A stretch of DNA of 64,000 bases from Medicago truncatula (GCF_003473485.1 NC_053045.1:61422494-61486493), one strand, 5' to 3'; positions 12,825-24,977 are shown, numbered from the stretch's first letter. The notes: generated from the letters alone by a model not told the origin. Numbers and translations are program-made.

Positions 12825-12930
12825 GTGAGGGTGTATCTCTCATAATATGATATTGTCCAGTATGTTATAGATTCTGCTCAGCATAGCATATGTCGTGGTT
12901 TTATTTTTAATAAAAGTTCTCTATACTGTC

Positions 12931-13062
12931 CCGTGAGCATAACTCAGTTGGTAGGATAATGCATTATTATATGCATGGGTCGGAATTTGAATCCCGGACA
13001 CCCAACTTATTCACCTTATAAGGTGAATTCTATGCACTAAGCTACCTGACCAAAAAAAAAAA
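12931..13062 (+). mobile_element. tRNA-derived SINE
   Basis: It opens ccgtgagcataactcagttgg, a tRNA box A (variant of TRGYNNARNNGG), followed 30-odd bases later by a decayed box B (ggaatttgaatcccgg) and a short 3' body (ccaacttattcacctt, aaggtgaattc) ending in an A-run. The same order occurs at 56783-56909. The acceptor stem and 3' body do not fit a working tRNA. A second box B-like tract (gtaggttcgattcctaac) at about 13089 may be a fragment of a related SINE. Confidence 0.8.
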
Positions 13063-13285
13063 CATGGACCTCTTCAATGTATCGTCGTAGGTTCGATTCC
13101 TAACTAAATGTTTGAAAAAAGTATGGACGGAATGGGAGAATCCACCTTATGTATTCACATGTTTCTCTATGGAGAATGGAGATGTCGTTATTAAACGGCG
13201 GTTGAAACTTTATATCTATATATCTTGGTAGAAAAAACAAATACATTTGATTTTTTTTTTTAAATTAAAATAGTATATTTTTAAA

Positions 13286-13884
13286 CAAAAATGATAACTA
13301 AACGCACATTTTTAGACACAATACAGATATCAGGGTTAATTTGGACTTTTAAACATTAAAATAGGGACATTGCTGCAACATTAAAATAGCTATCATCAAT
13401 CCTATACTGATAATGGTTTCATAACAATACATTGTTTTATTGCTCTATGTTGCAGCTATTGTTGCTGTGATGACAGCATAATTTCCTGGGCAGTTTGGTT
13501 TTTGGTTCTGTTTTTGCTAGCAACACTGCTTTGGTGGCTGTTTTGGTAGTTTAACTTTGGTAGTTTTCTTCCAGTTCGGTTATGAATTTGGAATTGTAGG
13601 AGTTGCAGAAGAGAGGAGGGGAAGATGGAAAGGAAAAGGAAAAAAATAAAAAAAATAAAAAGAATGTTATTTGTACAACCATTTTTGTACACTCTCATAC
13701 TCAGATTATCTTTTTATTCTCTCTCTTCCTTTTTCTCTCTCCATTGTTTTTAACCAATAAAAAGATAGAACAACAAGGTTGTAGCAAAATAGTTGTTCAA
13801 ATATTATTATTCATTAATACCGTATAAAATTTTACGGTGGTGTCTATATGGTGTCTAAGAAAATGTGTCCATTTATCATTCCTG
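13286..13884. mobile_element. TIR element related to those at 18048 and 26144
   Basis: The left end reads CAAAAATGATAACTAAACGC and then acacaatacagatatcaggg; the right end, in reverse, reads CAGGAATGATAAATGGACAC. The same end layout (CNGGAATGATAAC, then GACACAATAC about 20 bp in) defines the copies at 18048-18800 and 26144-26850. A MITE of another family is nested at 13664-13812. No transposase is present, and the TSD is not clear. Confidence 0.65.
13664..13812. mobile_element. MITE of about 150 bp nested in the TIR element
   Basis: It runs from 'aatgttatttgtacaaccat' to 'agttgttcaaatattatt', whose reverse matches the left end. The core holds 'ctctccattgtttttaacca ataaaaag', found almost unchanged in the copy at 29833-29969, which supports one family. 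Confidence 0.7.
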
Positions 13885-14965
13885 ATTTTATATACAAAAT
13901 TGTTAGTAATTAATGCTGTTATCGAATTGAAAGCTGCATAAATTGCTAGAGGATTCCAAAAGTACGAAGACACCAAACTTTAGCCACTAACATTGTGCAC
14001 CACTTGAGTGGTGTATACAAGTGCACATGCCAACAAGTATTAGCCGCAGAAATAAAGGTGAGTTTTTTAGGTGTGATTAATAAAGGCTTTTTGTTCTTTT
14101 TATTTTTCTAACGAGGTACACTTCTTAAGTATCGATTTTTTAAAAAGTTTTTTGTTCTTTTTATTTTAATTTTAAAGTTTAAAATAATATTATTTCTTGT
14201 TTTTTTTGCAGAGTAAGCAAAATAAAATGAGATAATATAGTTAATGATATTATATTAGAGGAAAAAAATCAACAATTTTTTTTTATTTTTTTGACAAAAT
14301 CAAAATCAACAAAAATTAAAATTTTCTTTGTAAGTATTCAATCCGTTTATCTTTAATTGTTTTTTTTTTATATTTCTGCATACCAAGACAGTCAAAAACT
14401 TTATTATATTCTTGATGGTAAAAAAATAATAATAGAAAAGGGGCTACCAATTTATTTTTTAGGTAAGGAACTGGTATCAAGGGGAAATTTCGAGAATTGT
14501 GTAAATATATGGTACTTTGCTATCCACGATGCATCGCTAATGGAAAAAGAATTGGAGGTTGGAATTGAGACATGCCTTTAGAAAAGGGAATTATTGTACT
14601 AAATGTTTTGATTATGATGGGAACCAATTCTGAATATCAGTTAATTGTCCTGCTGAATGGTCCCGCTCATGTCTAATGTCATTCATTGTTGACTGAATGG
14701 GAATTGCCTATGGTAGGAGCTAATGTATCTTCTGTTTTCCCATTTGAAACAACTACAAACTAAAATGCTAATTTCCAATAGTATAAACATCAGATTTCCG
14801 GTGAATCACGACATACAATTTGAACAATTTAAACATAGACCTCCAAGTGTTGAGGGTATCATTGATTCAAATCTCTACATACAACTAGACAAGAAAAAAA
14901 CCCCTCATTTAAGTGAAGATACAAAAACGGTAAATAGCGTTTTCTTGATGTCATAACAGTCAATT
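13885..14965. other. AT-rich intergenic DNA and SmF 3' flank
   Basis: No gene could be supported. Chance ORFs at 14357-14581 and 14723-14956 have no recognisable domain; the second overlaps what is probably the SmF 3' UTR on the other strand. Confidence 0.5.
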
Positions 14966-17040
14966 CTAGTCATCAGCAGCATCTTCGATTTCTTCATCCT
15001 CTGGTACTCCGCGCATGTAGAGAACATTGTTACACCTACAAATACAAACAATTGAATTAGACTTGACTATCATATTTGAGAAATGACACTATTAAAAGAG
15101 GTCACACAGTCGGTGCCAAACTTTTCATCAGAATATAAAAAAATTAACATGCACAATATATTTTCCAATGCCAAAGCCTGATATTTTGACCATGCTCAGA
15201 AATACAACAGCAATATATTCACACCCTTTTAATAAAAAATATTATTTACAACACACCATAAATACAAGACAAAGATAACAGTATGACATGAATTTCACCT
15301 GTGCTAAAAATATTAAGGTTATAGATCCATATATACAAACAAGAGCAAGACATAGCTTTATGACATCGTCACACCCTTGATGTTTATTTGGGGAGTTCAT
15401 AAAATATGTCATAACTAAGACGTATCCAAGCTAACAAAGACATAACCAAGACGTGGGGTTTTGTTTGGCCCTTCAATTGCTTTACCGGTGGAGGAGAAAG
15501 CTCTCCTAAAAGGAGCAGCGGCCTGTTTGGATTGACTAATTTGTGCTTATCTACTGACATGAGTTTTGTAAGACTGTTTGGGAAAACTCATGAAAACAAA
15601 TTATGATGGTTTTCAAAAGCTATTTTCAGCTTGTTTTCATAAGTTCTCTAATATAGTTTATAAAAACAACTTATAGCATATACAAAAACAATTTAAATTT
15701 ATTTCATAGAAATAGCTTATGTAAGCTTATCATGATAAGCGCTTGTGCTAAGCTGCAAATAAGCTTGTTTATCCAAACATGCCCTAGGTATTGCGCAGTC
15801 TCAATTGTTAGGAAACTTAATGTTGAATCAGACGCTAATGGTATCATCAACGGGATATTGGGTCAAATATCTTTTAGTGATTATGTGAGCTCTTTTAGTT
15901 CCATCTGGTTTGGGCAAGGCCCATTGCTTCAGAAGCATTTCCTTATCATATTAGAAGAGCTAACAAAATGTAGCACATTTGTTGGCAAAGCATGCTCTTG
16001 TAAGGGTAATGGTTTGAAGAATATTCTTATTTCCTTTGTATTGTTTTAGCAGCTGAGTCAACATCCTCTTAATAAATGTTTCTTTATTGAAAAAAGAAAA
16101 GAGCTAATCATACAGCTAATATAAGAAAAAGAATTGTATAAATGAATTTTTGAGCAATAAATCATAAACAAACTAGATCGAGGTTGCTTTATTCAAATAA
16201 AAAACAAACAACAGGATTCAGAAATCATATAGCATATAACTTCTGGCTCATCAAACATGTAATAGAAAGCACAAAACAGCAAATGATTGATAAACAAAAC
16301 TTAGTTCCCAGTTTCGACATCAATTTAAAAACACACTAAAAAAGCAAACACCATGTTGAGAAATCATGTGCTAGTAGTGTGTATCCTGCCAAAACACAAA
16401 AACCAGGTGCAAATAAAATAGATGAGATGCAAGTTACCTGATTAAAATCTCTCCTAAATTCCCAGTAAAGTTTCCCTCAATGTACTCTTCAGTGTTGGCC
16501 AGCTACACAGCAGTTCACAAATTATAAAAATTAGTTAAAGTTATAGTAACAAAGCCAAAGACGTAGCAAAAAGAATCGTCAAAACCGGCACCAACTAGCG
16601 AATCTAGAATTGTACCTGCAAGTTCATGTAGGAATCAACTGAAACAAGGTAACCTGCAAAATAAAAACAAAATAAAATAAAATTAATAACAGATTATTAA
16701 AAATATGCATACATTGTTTGTTTCAAATAAAATTAACACTGAAATGAAACATGAAGAAAATTAGCAACATAATAATAAAGGATTTACCTTTGTACTCCAT
16801 TCCCCATTTGAGTTTCACAATAACAGGCTTTCCAGTCAAATTGTTCAAAAAAGGCTTGGGATTAACAGGAATAGTCTGCAAAACATGAATTAGAAAAATA
16901 ATTCACATTAAATCACATTGTTAGAAATTTCAATACACAAATCAATGAGAAAATTGGATAATAAGCTAATTGAATGTATAAAAGATGTTAATCGGAGGGA
17001 AAAAGATGCTAATCGGAGGTAAAAAGATGCTTACGGCCAT
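14966..17040 (-). CDS. SmF: Spliceosomal small nuclear ribonucleoprotein F (Sm-F)
   Basis: Sm-F is one of seven subunits of the Sm ring on U1, U2, U4 and U5 snRNA in the nucleus. Exons on -, in coding order: 17040-17035, 16875-16788, 16653-16616, 16502-16438, 15035-14966. They sum to 267 bp and give 88 residues, the usual plant length. The first exon codes only MA. The protein reads [18 protein letters not shown], then Sm motif 1 ([19 protein letters not shown] with SYMNLQL) and Sm motif 2 (LGEILIRCNNVLYVRG-type, here [11 protein letters not shown]), and an acidic end DAADD-stop. The normal site for Asn in SYMNLQL and the IRCNN signature are intact. The last intron (15036-16437) is long and holds a MITE. 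Promoter motifs typical of growth-linked genes lie just upstream. Confidence 0.96.
15520..15784. mobile_element. 265-bp MITE in the last SmF intron
   Basis: The left end GGCCTGTTTGGATTGACT is matched in reverse by the right end (GGGCATGTTTGGATAAAC). Inside, 'gtgcttatctactgacatg' pairs with 'aagcgcttgtgctaagctg'-type sequence. A truncated relative lies at 36800-36971. It is intronic and does not touch splice sites. Confidence 0.8.
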
Positions 17041-17114
17041 TGTAGAACGGTTCGAAAACGAAGACGCTGAAACGGTGGATGCTTTCTCCTCTCTGTTTCA
17101 GCTTGAAGTGAAAA

Positions 17115-17227
17115 TTAGGGTTTTCGTTTTACAAATTGGAAATTAGGGTTTTGTCGCGATGGAAACTTGAAATTGGATTTCTTTATTTCGGGCTAACTCA
17201 ATGAGCCATTCAGGGAAATTCGGCCCA
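17115..17227 (-). promoter_or_regulatory. SmF promoter: two telo-boxes and a site II motif
   Basis: On the - strand two AAACCCTAA telo-boxes occur at 17143-17151 and 17115-17123, and a TGGGCC site II element at 17222-17227. In plants this pair is common in promoters of ribosomal-protein and other growth-linked genes, where TCP factors bind site II. Their place 75-190 bp upstream of the SmF start codon fits that role; activity is inferred. Confidence 0.65.
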
Positions 17228-17280
17228 GTTAGTTAAATGATTATCATCTTGGGCTTCCTGCATATCTACACGTCCCTAAT

Positions 17281-18047
17281 TACTTCCCACATTCCCCTAC
17301 ATTTTTAAAAAAAAAATAGAGTAGTGACTAATGATATTTGTACAACCATTTTGTAAAAAGTTTTTGGGGCAAACTTCTTGTTCTCTCTTCTGAAATACAT
17401 CTCCCTTTCCCATCCCACACCTTCTTACCCTTCCTCCCATCGGTATCGACAAACTTTTGTTTTATTTTAAGGGCGTGCTTAATTTACAAAACAACACATA
17501 GTAGTACAGTACATAACTATACAAGATAAGACAGAATTGTACTGAAAAGAGGTAGAAAGATAATATATTTTAGGTTGGAAAATAAAAAGGGTCTTTTGGT
17601 ATTTTTTTATAATCTATCGTGACTTGTTTTGGAAAATATATTATCTGGACAACTCATATGGTTTAGGGAGGGACAATAATTTATGCTTTTGTTCAGTCCA
17701 TTGTGACTTGTTTTGTTGAGTCATATTGTTTTAGGTAGGTGTTGATAAAAATATATCATAAGAAGAGTTCAAATTGATTGAGTTCGCCACTAACTATGAA
17801 TTCATTTCAAATACAATTGAAAATAAAATTAGCCATTTTTTAGCTTCATTCACTCGCACAGTCACAACTTATATGCTTAATTGCGCTTTTAACCTCGTAA
17901 TTTTCTAAAGTAATATTTAATTAGACAACCAAACATCAAGCGACCAAGTAGATTTTTATATATGATCCATGATATCCATCTACCAATTGAAACTAGTAAA
18001 AAACTCAATATAATTTGTAACATTAAAATCATGATTATAAAACAATA
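17281..18047. other. AT-rich intergenic DNA
   Basis: A fragment of the 'atgatatttgtacaaccat' MITE family lies at 17330-17352 without a matching right end. Otherwise nothing is recognised. Confidence 0.45.
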
Positions 18048-18800
18048 CATAAATGATAATTGGACACATATTTTATAACACAATACAGACACCGTATACG
18101 TATATATTGTTCATTAAGACACTTTTTTTTTTCTTTCTTCCCTTCATTTCCTGGAAATCCACTGCGATGCTTCCCCTCTCTCACTCTCTCATTTCTCAGT
18201 CAAAACAAGCATTTTCTGTCTTCAACAATGGCAGATCTAAACAAAATCCACCATTCCGATCACCTCTGTCTCCGTCTCCATCAATGAGATGACCGGCGAC
18301 GGCGATCAGTTGACGACATCGATGAATCACGAGAAACTTGTTTCTTCGACAACTGTCGTCTTTGATTGAAAACAAGATCGACCTTGCAAACCTTGTTGTC
18401 ACACAGATCTGTTCTTGAAACGGCGGTTGAGAATGATGAAGGAAAACGACGATTATAGAAGATGTGGCGGTGGTGGGATCCAGAGAAGATGGTGGTGGGG
18501 ACGCGTGATGAGGTGGTTGTGGATAGCGATGTGACGGTGGTGGTGAGATTGGCGTGATGGTGGCGGCGAGAAGATCAGGGTACGATGGTGCGACGGTGGT
18601 TTATCGATTCATTGACGAGGGAGAAAAGAGAAGAGAGAAGTGGGTGGGTGTTCTGAGAGAGAAGAGAAGACGCTGGGAAGGGAGAAAGAAAGGATACATT
18701 TGGATTTACAAAATTACCCCCCATTTTTAATGTTGAAATGTCAAAAATAGCCCTGATGTTTGTATTGTGTCGCAAGATTTGTGTCCAGTTATCGTTCCTG
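18048..18800. mobile_element. 753-bp TIR element with GC-rich core, 9-bp TSD
   Basis: The left end is CATAAATGATAATTGGACAC and the right end in reverse is CAGGAACGATAACTGGACAC; both continue into an ACACAATACA(G/A)AC tract, giving about 46 bp of TIR. Flanks aaaacaata (18039-18047) and aaaataata (18801-18809) match at 8 of 9 bases, the TSD length of Mutator-like elements. The centre (18290-18600) is GC-rich with many GGTGG and CGACGG motifs, unlike the AT-rich ends. No transposase is seen; ORFs inside are short and not conserved in the sister copy at 26144. Confidence 0.78.
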
Positions 18801-18889
18801 AAAATAATAAGGAGTGTTCTCAACAGAACTCATAAAGATGACAAAAAATAAAATAAGGAAAGATGGCAAATCTTATAGAGTGCTTTTTT

Positions 18890-18950
18890 TGTTTTGTTTG
18901 TGGTTGCAGGAGTTTAAACTCCGAACCTTGCATATATTATACATTAATCT
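18890..18950 (-). repeat. Possible SINE fragment
   Basis: Read on the - strand, 'tgcaaggttcggagtttaaa' holds a box B-like ggttcggagtttaaactcc. No box A or A-run was found, so only a fragment could be present. Confidence 0.3.
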
Positions 18951-19235
18951 TGTAGAGGGGTTTCGTATAAAAATAACCGTCGATAAATTATGAGTTTGGC
19001 AAAATCTATTTTTTACGGGTTCAAAAATCTGTCTAAACACACTAATTTTAATAAAATTATTTTTTGGTTGAAAACTAATTTGAAGTGACGTTGTTTTTGT
19101 TTGAGTTTGGCAAAGACACTAAATTTGACACTTTTTAACGAGAGAAATTAAATAAGCTTTGGAGAATATGACTTGGGGACTACAAAATCAGAAAGAGAGC
19201 AACCAATGAGAATTTACATCAATAATAAAATAAGG

Positions 19236-19264
19236 GTGCTGCTAACCAGTGCTCTCGGGACACT
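19236..19264. repeat. Hairpin terminus of a small transposon family
   Basis: The tract gctaaccagtgctctcggga with cactggttaac forms a stem of AACCAGTG with CACTGGTT. The same terminus occurs intact in the MITE at 54992-55176 and as single ends near 33597 and 35484. No matching right end was found here. Confidence 0.5.
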
Positions 19265-19678
19265 GGTTAACGAACAATAAATAAATGATTCTCACTTAAT
19301 TTACCTTAATTAAAGTGATAAATAAATCAATTAATTAAAATAAGAACTAATTGTCTTTAATTGCAAATTTCCTTTCCTTTACCAGGCTATATAGCACACG
19401 CGCGCTTTTCTTTCCTTTCCTCATGATTTCAATTTCGGGCCTTTATTTCTTAATAATTTTTCTTTTTGCTGTGAATTTTAATCAAACAAATTCCTTTTAC
19501 GTGAATATAAAAGAAAGATCCAATTCAAACATAAAAAATATAATAGAAAGAGTATACAAAAATAAAATAAGATCTTTTTTTGTAGAGTTGTAATGTAGGA
19601 AGTAGGAACTATAGAAAAGTGGGAAAATTGTCATAGAACTTCAGCTGCAGAAAAGTGGTGGCAGTGATATTACTTTAA

Positions 19679-20171
19679 GGCTTTGTTTGAATGAAGAAGG
19701 GAAAGAAAGTGAAAGGTAAGAATGTTAAAGGAATGAAAGTGGATAGAAAATAAATGGAAAGTGATATGATTATTTAGTTGTTTGCTATGGATGAAAGTGA
19801 TAGGAAAGTGAAAGGAAAGAAAGATGTGTATTTCATAAAAAGACATATATAGCCTCACATTTAAATGAAATAAAATATATAATATATAGTAATAACAAGT
19901 GACTATATATTTTTAAATAAAACAAATAACAGTGCAAAATAAAAATATATATAAGAAATAAAAATAAATTAGAATAAATTGGAATAAACATGCATGCAAA
20001 GAAATATGCATAAAAACCATTTGAGTGTGGAAAGATTTTTAATGTGCCCCCCCCCCCCCCCCCAAAATCTTTCTTTCCTTAATCTTTCTTTAGTATTCCA
20101 AATTAGAGAAGATGCTTTTTTCCCTCAAGTTTCTCTCCTCCCCATTATCTTTTCTTAGAAACAAACATACC
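19679..20171. mobile_element. Tourist-like MITE, about 490 bp
   Basis: The left end is GGCTTTGTTTGAATGAAG and the right end in reverse is GGTATGTTTGTTTCTAAG, followed inward by GA-rich blocks (gggaaagaaagtgaaagg) that pair with TC-rich blocks near 20070-20150. Related elements are at 21317, 40889 and 44745. It holds a 17-base C-run at 20047-20063. Confidence 0.6.
20047..20063. repeat. Homopolymer of 17 C
   Basis: An uninterrupted run of 17 C in otherwise AT-rich DNA. Such runs are prone to length errors in both replication and sequencing. Confidence 0.95.
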
Positions 20172-21316
20172 ATAAGAGGGGACGGCTAAGGAAAATAAAT
20201 TGTTGAGTTAACAGGCACGCGTGTATCATTGCAGGTCTTTTATGACTGTCTTTTAAAAGAGTATTCAATAAACCTATTTCATACATGAGGGAGTCAGGGA
20301 AATTCATCTATTTATTGCTTCTTTACCGGTGCCCAGATATCATTTCCCATAAAATAAAGAGGGTAAAAATCATCAAATTAAAAAACTAAAAGACTATAAG
20401 TGCAATTAAACTCAAGTTTTGAAGTTCTACCCAAATCTATTTGTTTGTACACGCCTAAATTATAATTAAAACCTTTTTTTTTATTTAAAAAAAGTAGAAT
20501 TTATATATGACCCATCTACTGTTTGAAACTAGTGAAAAATATAATTAGGAATAAACAAAAAAATCATGATTATAAAACACCAAGGGCTGTTCTGAACATA
20601 AGTCATGAAGATGAGAAATCTTATTGATATGGTGGGTGGGCTGAAAAAAAAAATGATCAATGTGGTATTTGGATTGAGAAATGATATTTGGATATTTATT
20701 TGGTGACAACTTTAATGATAATTTTCTCTCTCGTACTCTCATTATTTTTACCTTATCTCTCTTTATTGTTTTGGTTTTCGTACAAATACCAATTTTTTCT
20801 TTGTAAATCATGCTTGTCATATAAGTTATCAACTAAATTAGTTTTTCAAATATCACAACAAAAACTTTGACTTTTATGAAGTAAGTGACAATGTGATAGT
20901 GTTAACTATAAAAATAAAAAAAATAAAACAAATGTAATGAGTTTTAAACGTCCACTCAAAGTGCAAAAATACTTAATTTGATACATTATAAGTGTTACTT
21001 ATAAACATTTGTTAATTTTATTTAAATCTTTTTTGTGTGTTAATCTTTTGATTCCAAAATGAAGAGAATCTGGTATTCTAAAGTTCAGCCATAAGATAAG
21101 TAAAGTCCGGTCAATAATTGCAAAGTAGTATTATTTCTTTTTTCTCTTATAACCGTATAGTCCATAGTTATTATTATTCTCTCACTTTTCAATCCATATA
21201 ATTATGTCTTTAAAAAAAATCCATATAATTATGAAGAGGTACTAGAATAGAATAGTAAATTGCAGATTGAAAAAGTATACAAATTTTTTTAGGAACTCCA
21301 TATACCAAAACTCTAA
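20172..21316. other. AT-rich intergenic DNA
   Basis: No gene is supported. The tract 'gagaaatgatatttggatat' at about 20676 resembles the left end of the MITE at 29833, with CT-rich sequence after it; a partial copy is likely. Confidence 0.4.
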
Positions 21317-21610
21317 GGCTTTGTTTGTGAATTTGAAGGAAAAAAAGAAGAGAGATTTAGAAAAAAGGAAGGATTAAGTGGAAGAAATAGATGACATTGA
21401 GAGGAGAATGTTTTGGAGGTTTATTTTTCTTCATAATACAAATTGTATTGAATGAGAATTTTGGAAGGTTTGCATAAATTGTTCAAATTTCATCTATATA
21501 GTTATAATATCCTTAAATTTTAAAATATATTAATCATAAATATTAATTTATCATTCTCTAAAGCCTCCAAAGTCTTCCTTTTCCCTCTCCTTCAAACTTC
21601 CAAACAAAAC
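21317..21610. mobile_element. Tourist-like MITE, about 290 bp
   Basis: The left end GGCTTTGTTTGTGAATTTGA and the right end in reverse, GTTTTGTTTGGAAGTTTGAA, pair over about 30 bp and go on into GA-rich and TC-rich arms. The flanks are taa and tta, close to the TWA target of PIF/Harbinger elements. Confidence 0.7.
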
Positions 21611-21819
21611 TTAAACTATTTTTTTCCCTTTCCCATTATTTAGAAGTTTATTGATAGAAACTAACTAAAAGGCTAGCAAAAGATAAAATACAAGCCATAT
21701 GCAATCTACGTAACCATAACAACTCGAACTTCTACTACTACTCATAGAGAACGCAAGGACAAATTCTAAGATTTGAACACTGTCTAATTTTAGCCGATTC
21801 CAAACAGAACTACTAGTAG

Positions 21820-24800
21820 CACTACTACAATAATGACATTTAGTAACACTTGAAAATTGTAATTAAATCAAGAAAAATGTTAGTAATTAAATTTAGTAAC
21901 ACCTAAACAATTGTTAGGTAAAGCCCGTGTTACCAAAGAGTTTTAGTTACATTTTATCGTACTATCCGTAACAATCAAAAAGTGTCGCAAATGTTACAAC
22001 ACTATTGTAACACTTTTTGTATAACTAGTAACAATAAAAAAGTGTTACATTTATAAATTTTAAGAAGTTGTAAAAAGTGTGGCAAAATTGTTTAGACTAT
22101 AATTTTTTTAATCTACAAATTTTTCTTTGCTTATACTTCATTCATATTTGAATTAACATATTAGAGACAAGTTTTATTAACAAATTTGAATTACATACTC
22201 TATAAAATTTCCCCTGTCTTGCATAATGAAAATGAACTATGCACTATGCAACACATTTTGAATTACATACTAAAACGATTACAAGTTTTCATCCAATGTA
22301 ACATGTACTCTATAATTATAACATAGTCAAAGGTATAATTGTAGTCTATATCCCCTGTCTTCCCATGTCTTTTCCTTTCTTTCTTCTTCAAATCTTCTCA
22401 CGTCCTTTTATAGTATTCAACTTTTTGTTCTGCCAAAACAAACAATATAACGCATGCTTATGTGGTGGTCACATATAAACTATAACATAGTCACAGGTAG
22501 CAACATAGAAAAACTTGCAATGATATCAACAATCACAAAGCAACATACAATAGTAAAACCAAATATTGTTGAATCAAAAGATAAAAAATATACTCAGAAA
22601 TGAGCAACAAAACAGAACAATCAAACAAGCTCTTTTTAATTCCTTATGTACATGTTATTTCTATAGCTAATTGTCCAATTCTTGAGTCTCCTTCCTACAA
22701 GAAGCATACCTTCTAAAAGCCCATCTAAATTAAGTATTAACAATCGAATTAAGTATTTGATGTGAATTAAGTATTAACAACTAAAGAACAACTAAAGTCC
22801 AGTAATAATAATCGAATTAAGTATTAACAGTAGGAACGAAGCTAACCTTAGACCATCTTTTGAAGAGCATAAATTTGATGTCCCAGATAAAGGATTCCGG
22901 GTCATTACTTTTGACACCATTGTCTGATCCGGTCACAGACCCTCGACAATAACTCTAGTAGTAGTATCCTAAACAAAAGACACGCATCATTGCCTTGTAT
23001 CTCATAATACAATATACACACACTCAATGAACACATACATTCACATAGAAAATTCACAAACCTTGTCAGTCATGACATTTTGTTCAGAATTGCAGTTCAT
23101 ATAGTTAATTGCATTTCAACATCTAAGAAAGATAAGTACATGCATTTAAGACTATTAAGTACATACAATGTGTATCTAAGAAACTTAGAAGCTTAAACCA
23201 AAGCACATCATCCATACAAACATATTTGCAACATAATTTAGTAGAAAATCCTGACAGGTAGAGCAGAAACCAAAGTGACATGATAAGGTGAGGATTCCTA
23301 GTAAAATAAAGTCAAGGAAAAAACCCAATAGTGAACTTTTGTCCTATGAATCTGAAGGTGAAGATTCCTTGTGTTTTTATATTGCTTCAAACATGAAAAG
23401 TTACATTTCTCCTATGCAATGGGAAGCTTATACACACATAAATCATCCAAACAACTAAACACATAAATTGCCAAGTAAACTAATCTGAAAGGTTAGCTTT
23501 CACACTGTTTGTTCAATTCTAAATTTCTCATGCCAAATTGCAGCATTATAGAACTAGTTATCATAAATGTGAAAACTATGCAAAATCCTGTCCAAGGAAA
23601 CTAGCCACGGACATAAATTACCATGGACATCATACCATCAGGGCAAACAGAAAGGATACCTTTAAGTCTGCTTTTGCACTATTATAGGTTTCTAATAGCT
23701 CTGATAGCCACCCACTGTCGGAGCTGAAGCAGCAATACTTTGGTTGTGCGTGACGGGAAACTGACCGACTTCTGTATCATCGAGGAACTAATATCCATTT
23801 CTTCAACCCTAAGTTTCCACAATTTTAGTTAAGATCGAATCTAAAATTTACACATAATCGCATTCTGAACAAACAAATCTGTTCATTTTGCAAAATCAAA
23901 AAACATTTTAAGAGCATAGATGCAGGAGAATCACATTTCTGAGATTAGAGAAGTAAATAAAATTTGGTTCAAGCATTTTATCAGACAAACATTAAGCATT
24001 GTACCATAAAGGTTGATTGAAGCATTTTATCAAACAGAAAACAAGCATTGTAGCATTGTGTCATAAAGTCTGATTGAAGCATTTTATCAAACAGAAAACA
24101 AGCATTGTAGCATTGTATCATAAAATTTGATTGTAGCATTGTGTCATAAAATTTGATTGAAGCATTTTATCAAACAGAAAACAGGCATTGTAGCATTGTG
24201 TCATAAAGTTTGGTTGCAACATTTTATCAAACACAAAACAAGCATTCTACAATGAAGCACAACAAAAGCAAAATCAAAACAATAACCAACACAATACAAA
24301 ACTCACACTTCATCTCAACCATTTTTTCAACGTGACAAACCAAAGTGAAAGAAAAATAAGCAAGGAGATGCAAAACCAAAAATGAAAACAAATACATAAT
24401 CGAAGATGAAATCAAATACGAAATGGAAGATGAAATGGAATACAGAAAGATGAATTCGTATACGGAATCGAAGACGAAATCAAATAAAATCGAAGATGAA
24501 TGAAAAACGAAATCGAAGTTGAAAATCAATTTCGAAATCGAGGATGAAATTGAATTCGGAATTGAAGAACTGTGAATTCACCTGTGATTGGAATCGCACA
24601 TTTAGCTTTGCGGCCATGTTCGAACGTTTGCTTCTGGTTAGCTCGAACACATGGAGAGAGAGAGAGAGTGTGTGTTAAAAGAGTTGAAATGTTTTTTGTT
24701 TTAGTAGAATATGCTTTGATATAAACACTACCGAAAAAGAGTGTTACTAATGCAACACTTATTAAAAAATGTTAGAAAAATCTCTATATTAGTAACTACT

Positions 24801-24851
24801 TAAACAAGTGTTGCAAGATAAATGTTACTAAAACACATATGTGTAGTAGTG
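21820..24851. mobile_element. Non-autonomous CACTA (En/Spm-like) transposon, 3.0 kb
   Basis: The element starts CACTACTACAATAATGACAT and ends GTGTAGTAGTG, the inverse of a CACTA terminus. It is flanked on both sides by 'tag', a 3-bp TSD as expected for this superfamily. Subterminal motifs (agtaacact, gtgttactaa, gtgttgcaa) recur in both orientations near each end, as in other CACTA elements where they bind transposase. No transposase or TNP2-like ORF is seen in either strand. The interior is AT-rich with a tandem tract at 23971-24240 and ends in a GAA-rich zone at 24380-24560. Confidence 0.88.
23971..24240. repeat. Tandem repeats of about 56 bp inside the CACTA element
   Basis: The unit begins 'agcattttatcaaacagaaa' and goes on 'acaagcattgtagcattgtg' and 'tcataaagtttgattga'. 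Starts at 24021, 24077, 24161 and about 24218 are spaced 56, 84 and 57 bp, the 84 being one and a half units. An earlier degenerate copy starts near 23971. Confidence 0.85.
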
Positions 24852-24977
24852 TAGCCTCAGAAGAGAAAAATAAATCATGCCATACAAATATACAATGTAT
24901 ACTTATTTAGTGAGTAACTAAAATACGATATCTCTAACTAAAATAAACATTGCTTGTAAATTGTAATGCCCTCTAGA

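Noticed and set aside
12931..13062. tRNA gene
   Set aside because: Box A and box B are present, but no acceptor or anticodon stem can be drawn and the body continues into a SINE-type tail that is shared with 56783-56909.
14723..14956. Gene on the + strand next to SmF
   Set aside because: It overlaps the likely SmF 3' UTR and has no recognisable domain.
15732..16049. 105-codon ORF in the last SmF intron
   Set aside because: It lies in an intron on the opposite strand, starts within a MITE, and shows no family motif; it may be a retroposon scrap but could not be shown.
18053..18402. Small protein genes within the TIR element at 18048
   Set aside because: The overlapping ORFs on both strands are low in complexity and not kept in the sister copy at 26144.
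20047..20063. Functional G-quadruplex or i-motif at the C-run
   Set aside because: A single uninterrupted run within a MITE, with nothing to show a role; it is better treated as an unstable homopolymer.
24227..24529. 100-codon ORF on the - strand of the CACTA element
   Set aside because: The translation is a repetitive Phe/Ser/Asp pattern produced by the GAA-rich DNA, not a recognisable protein.
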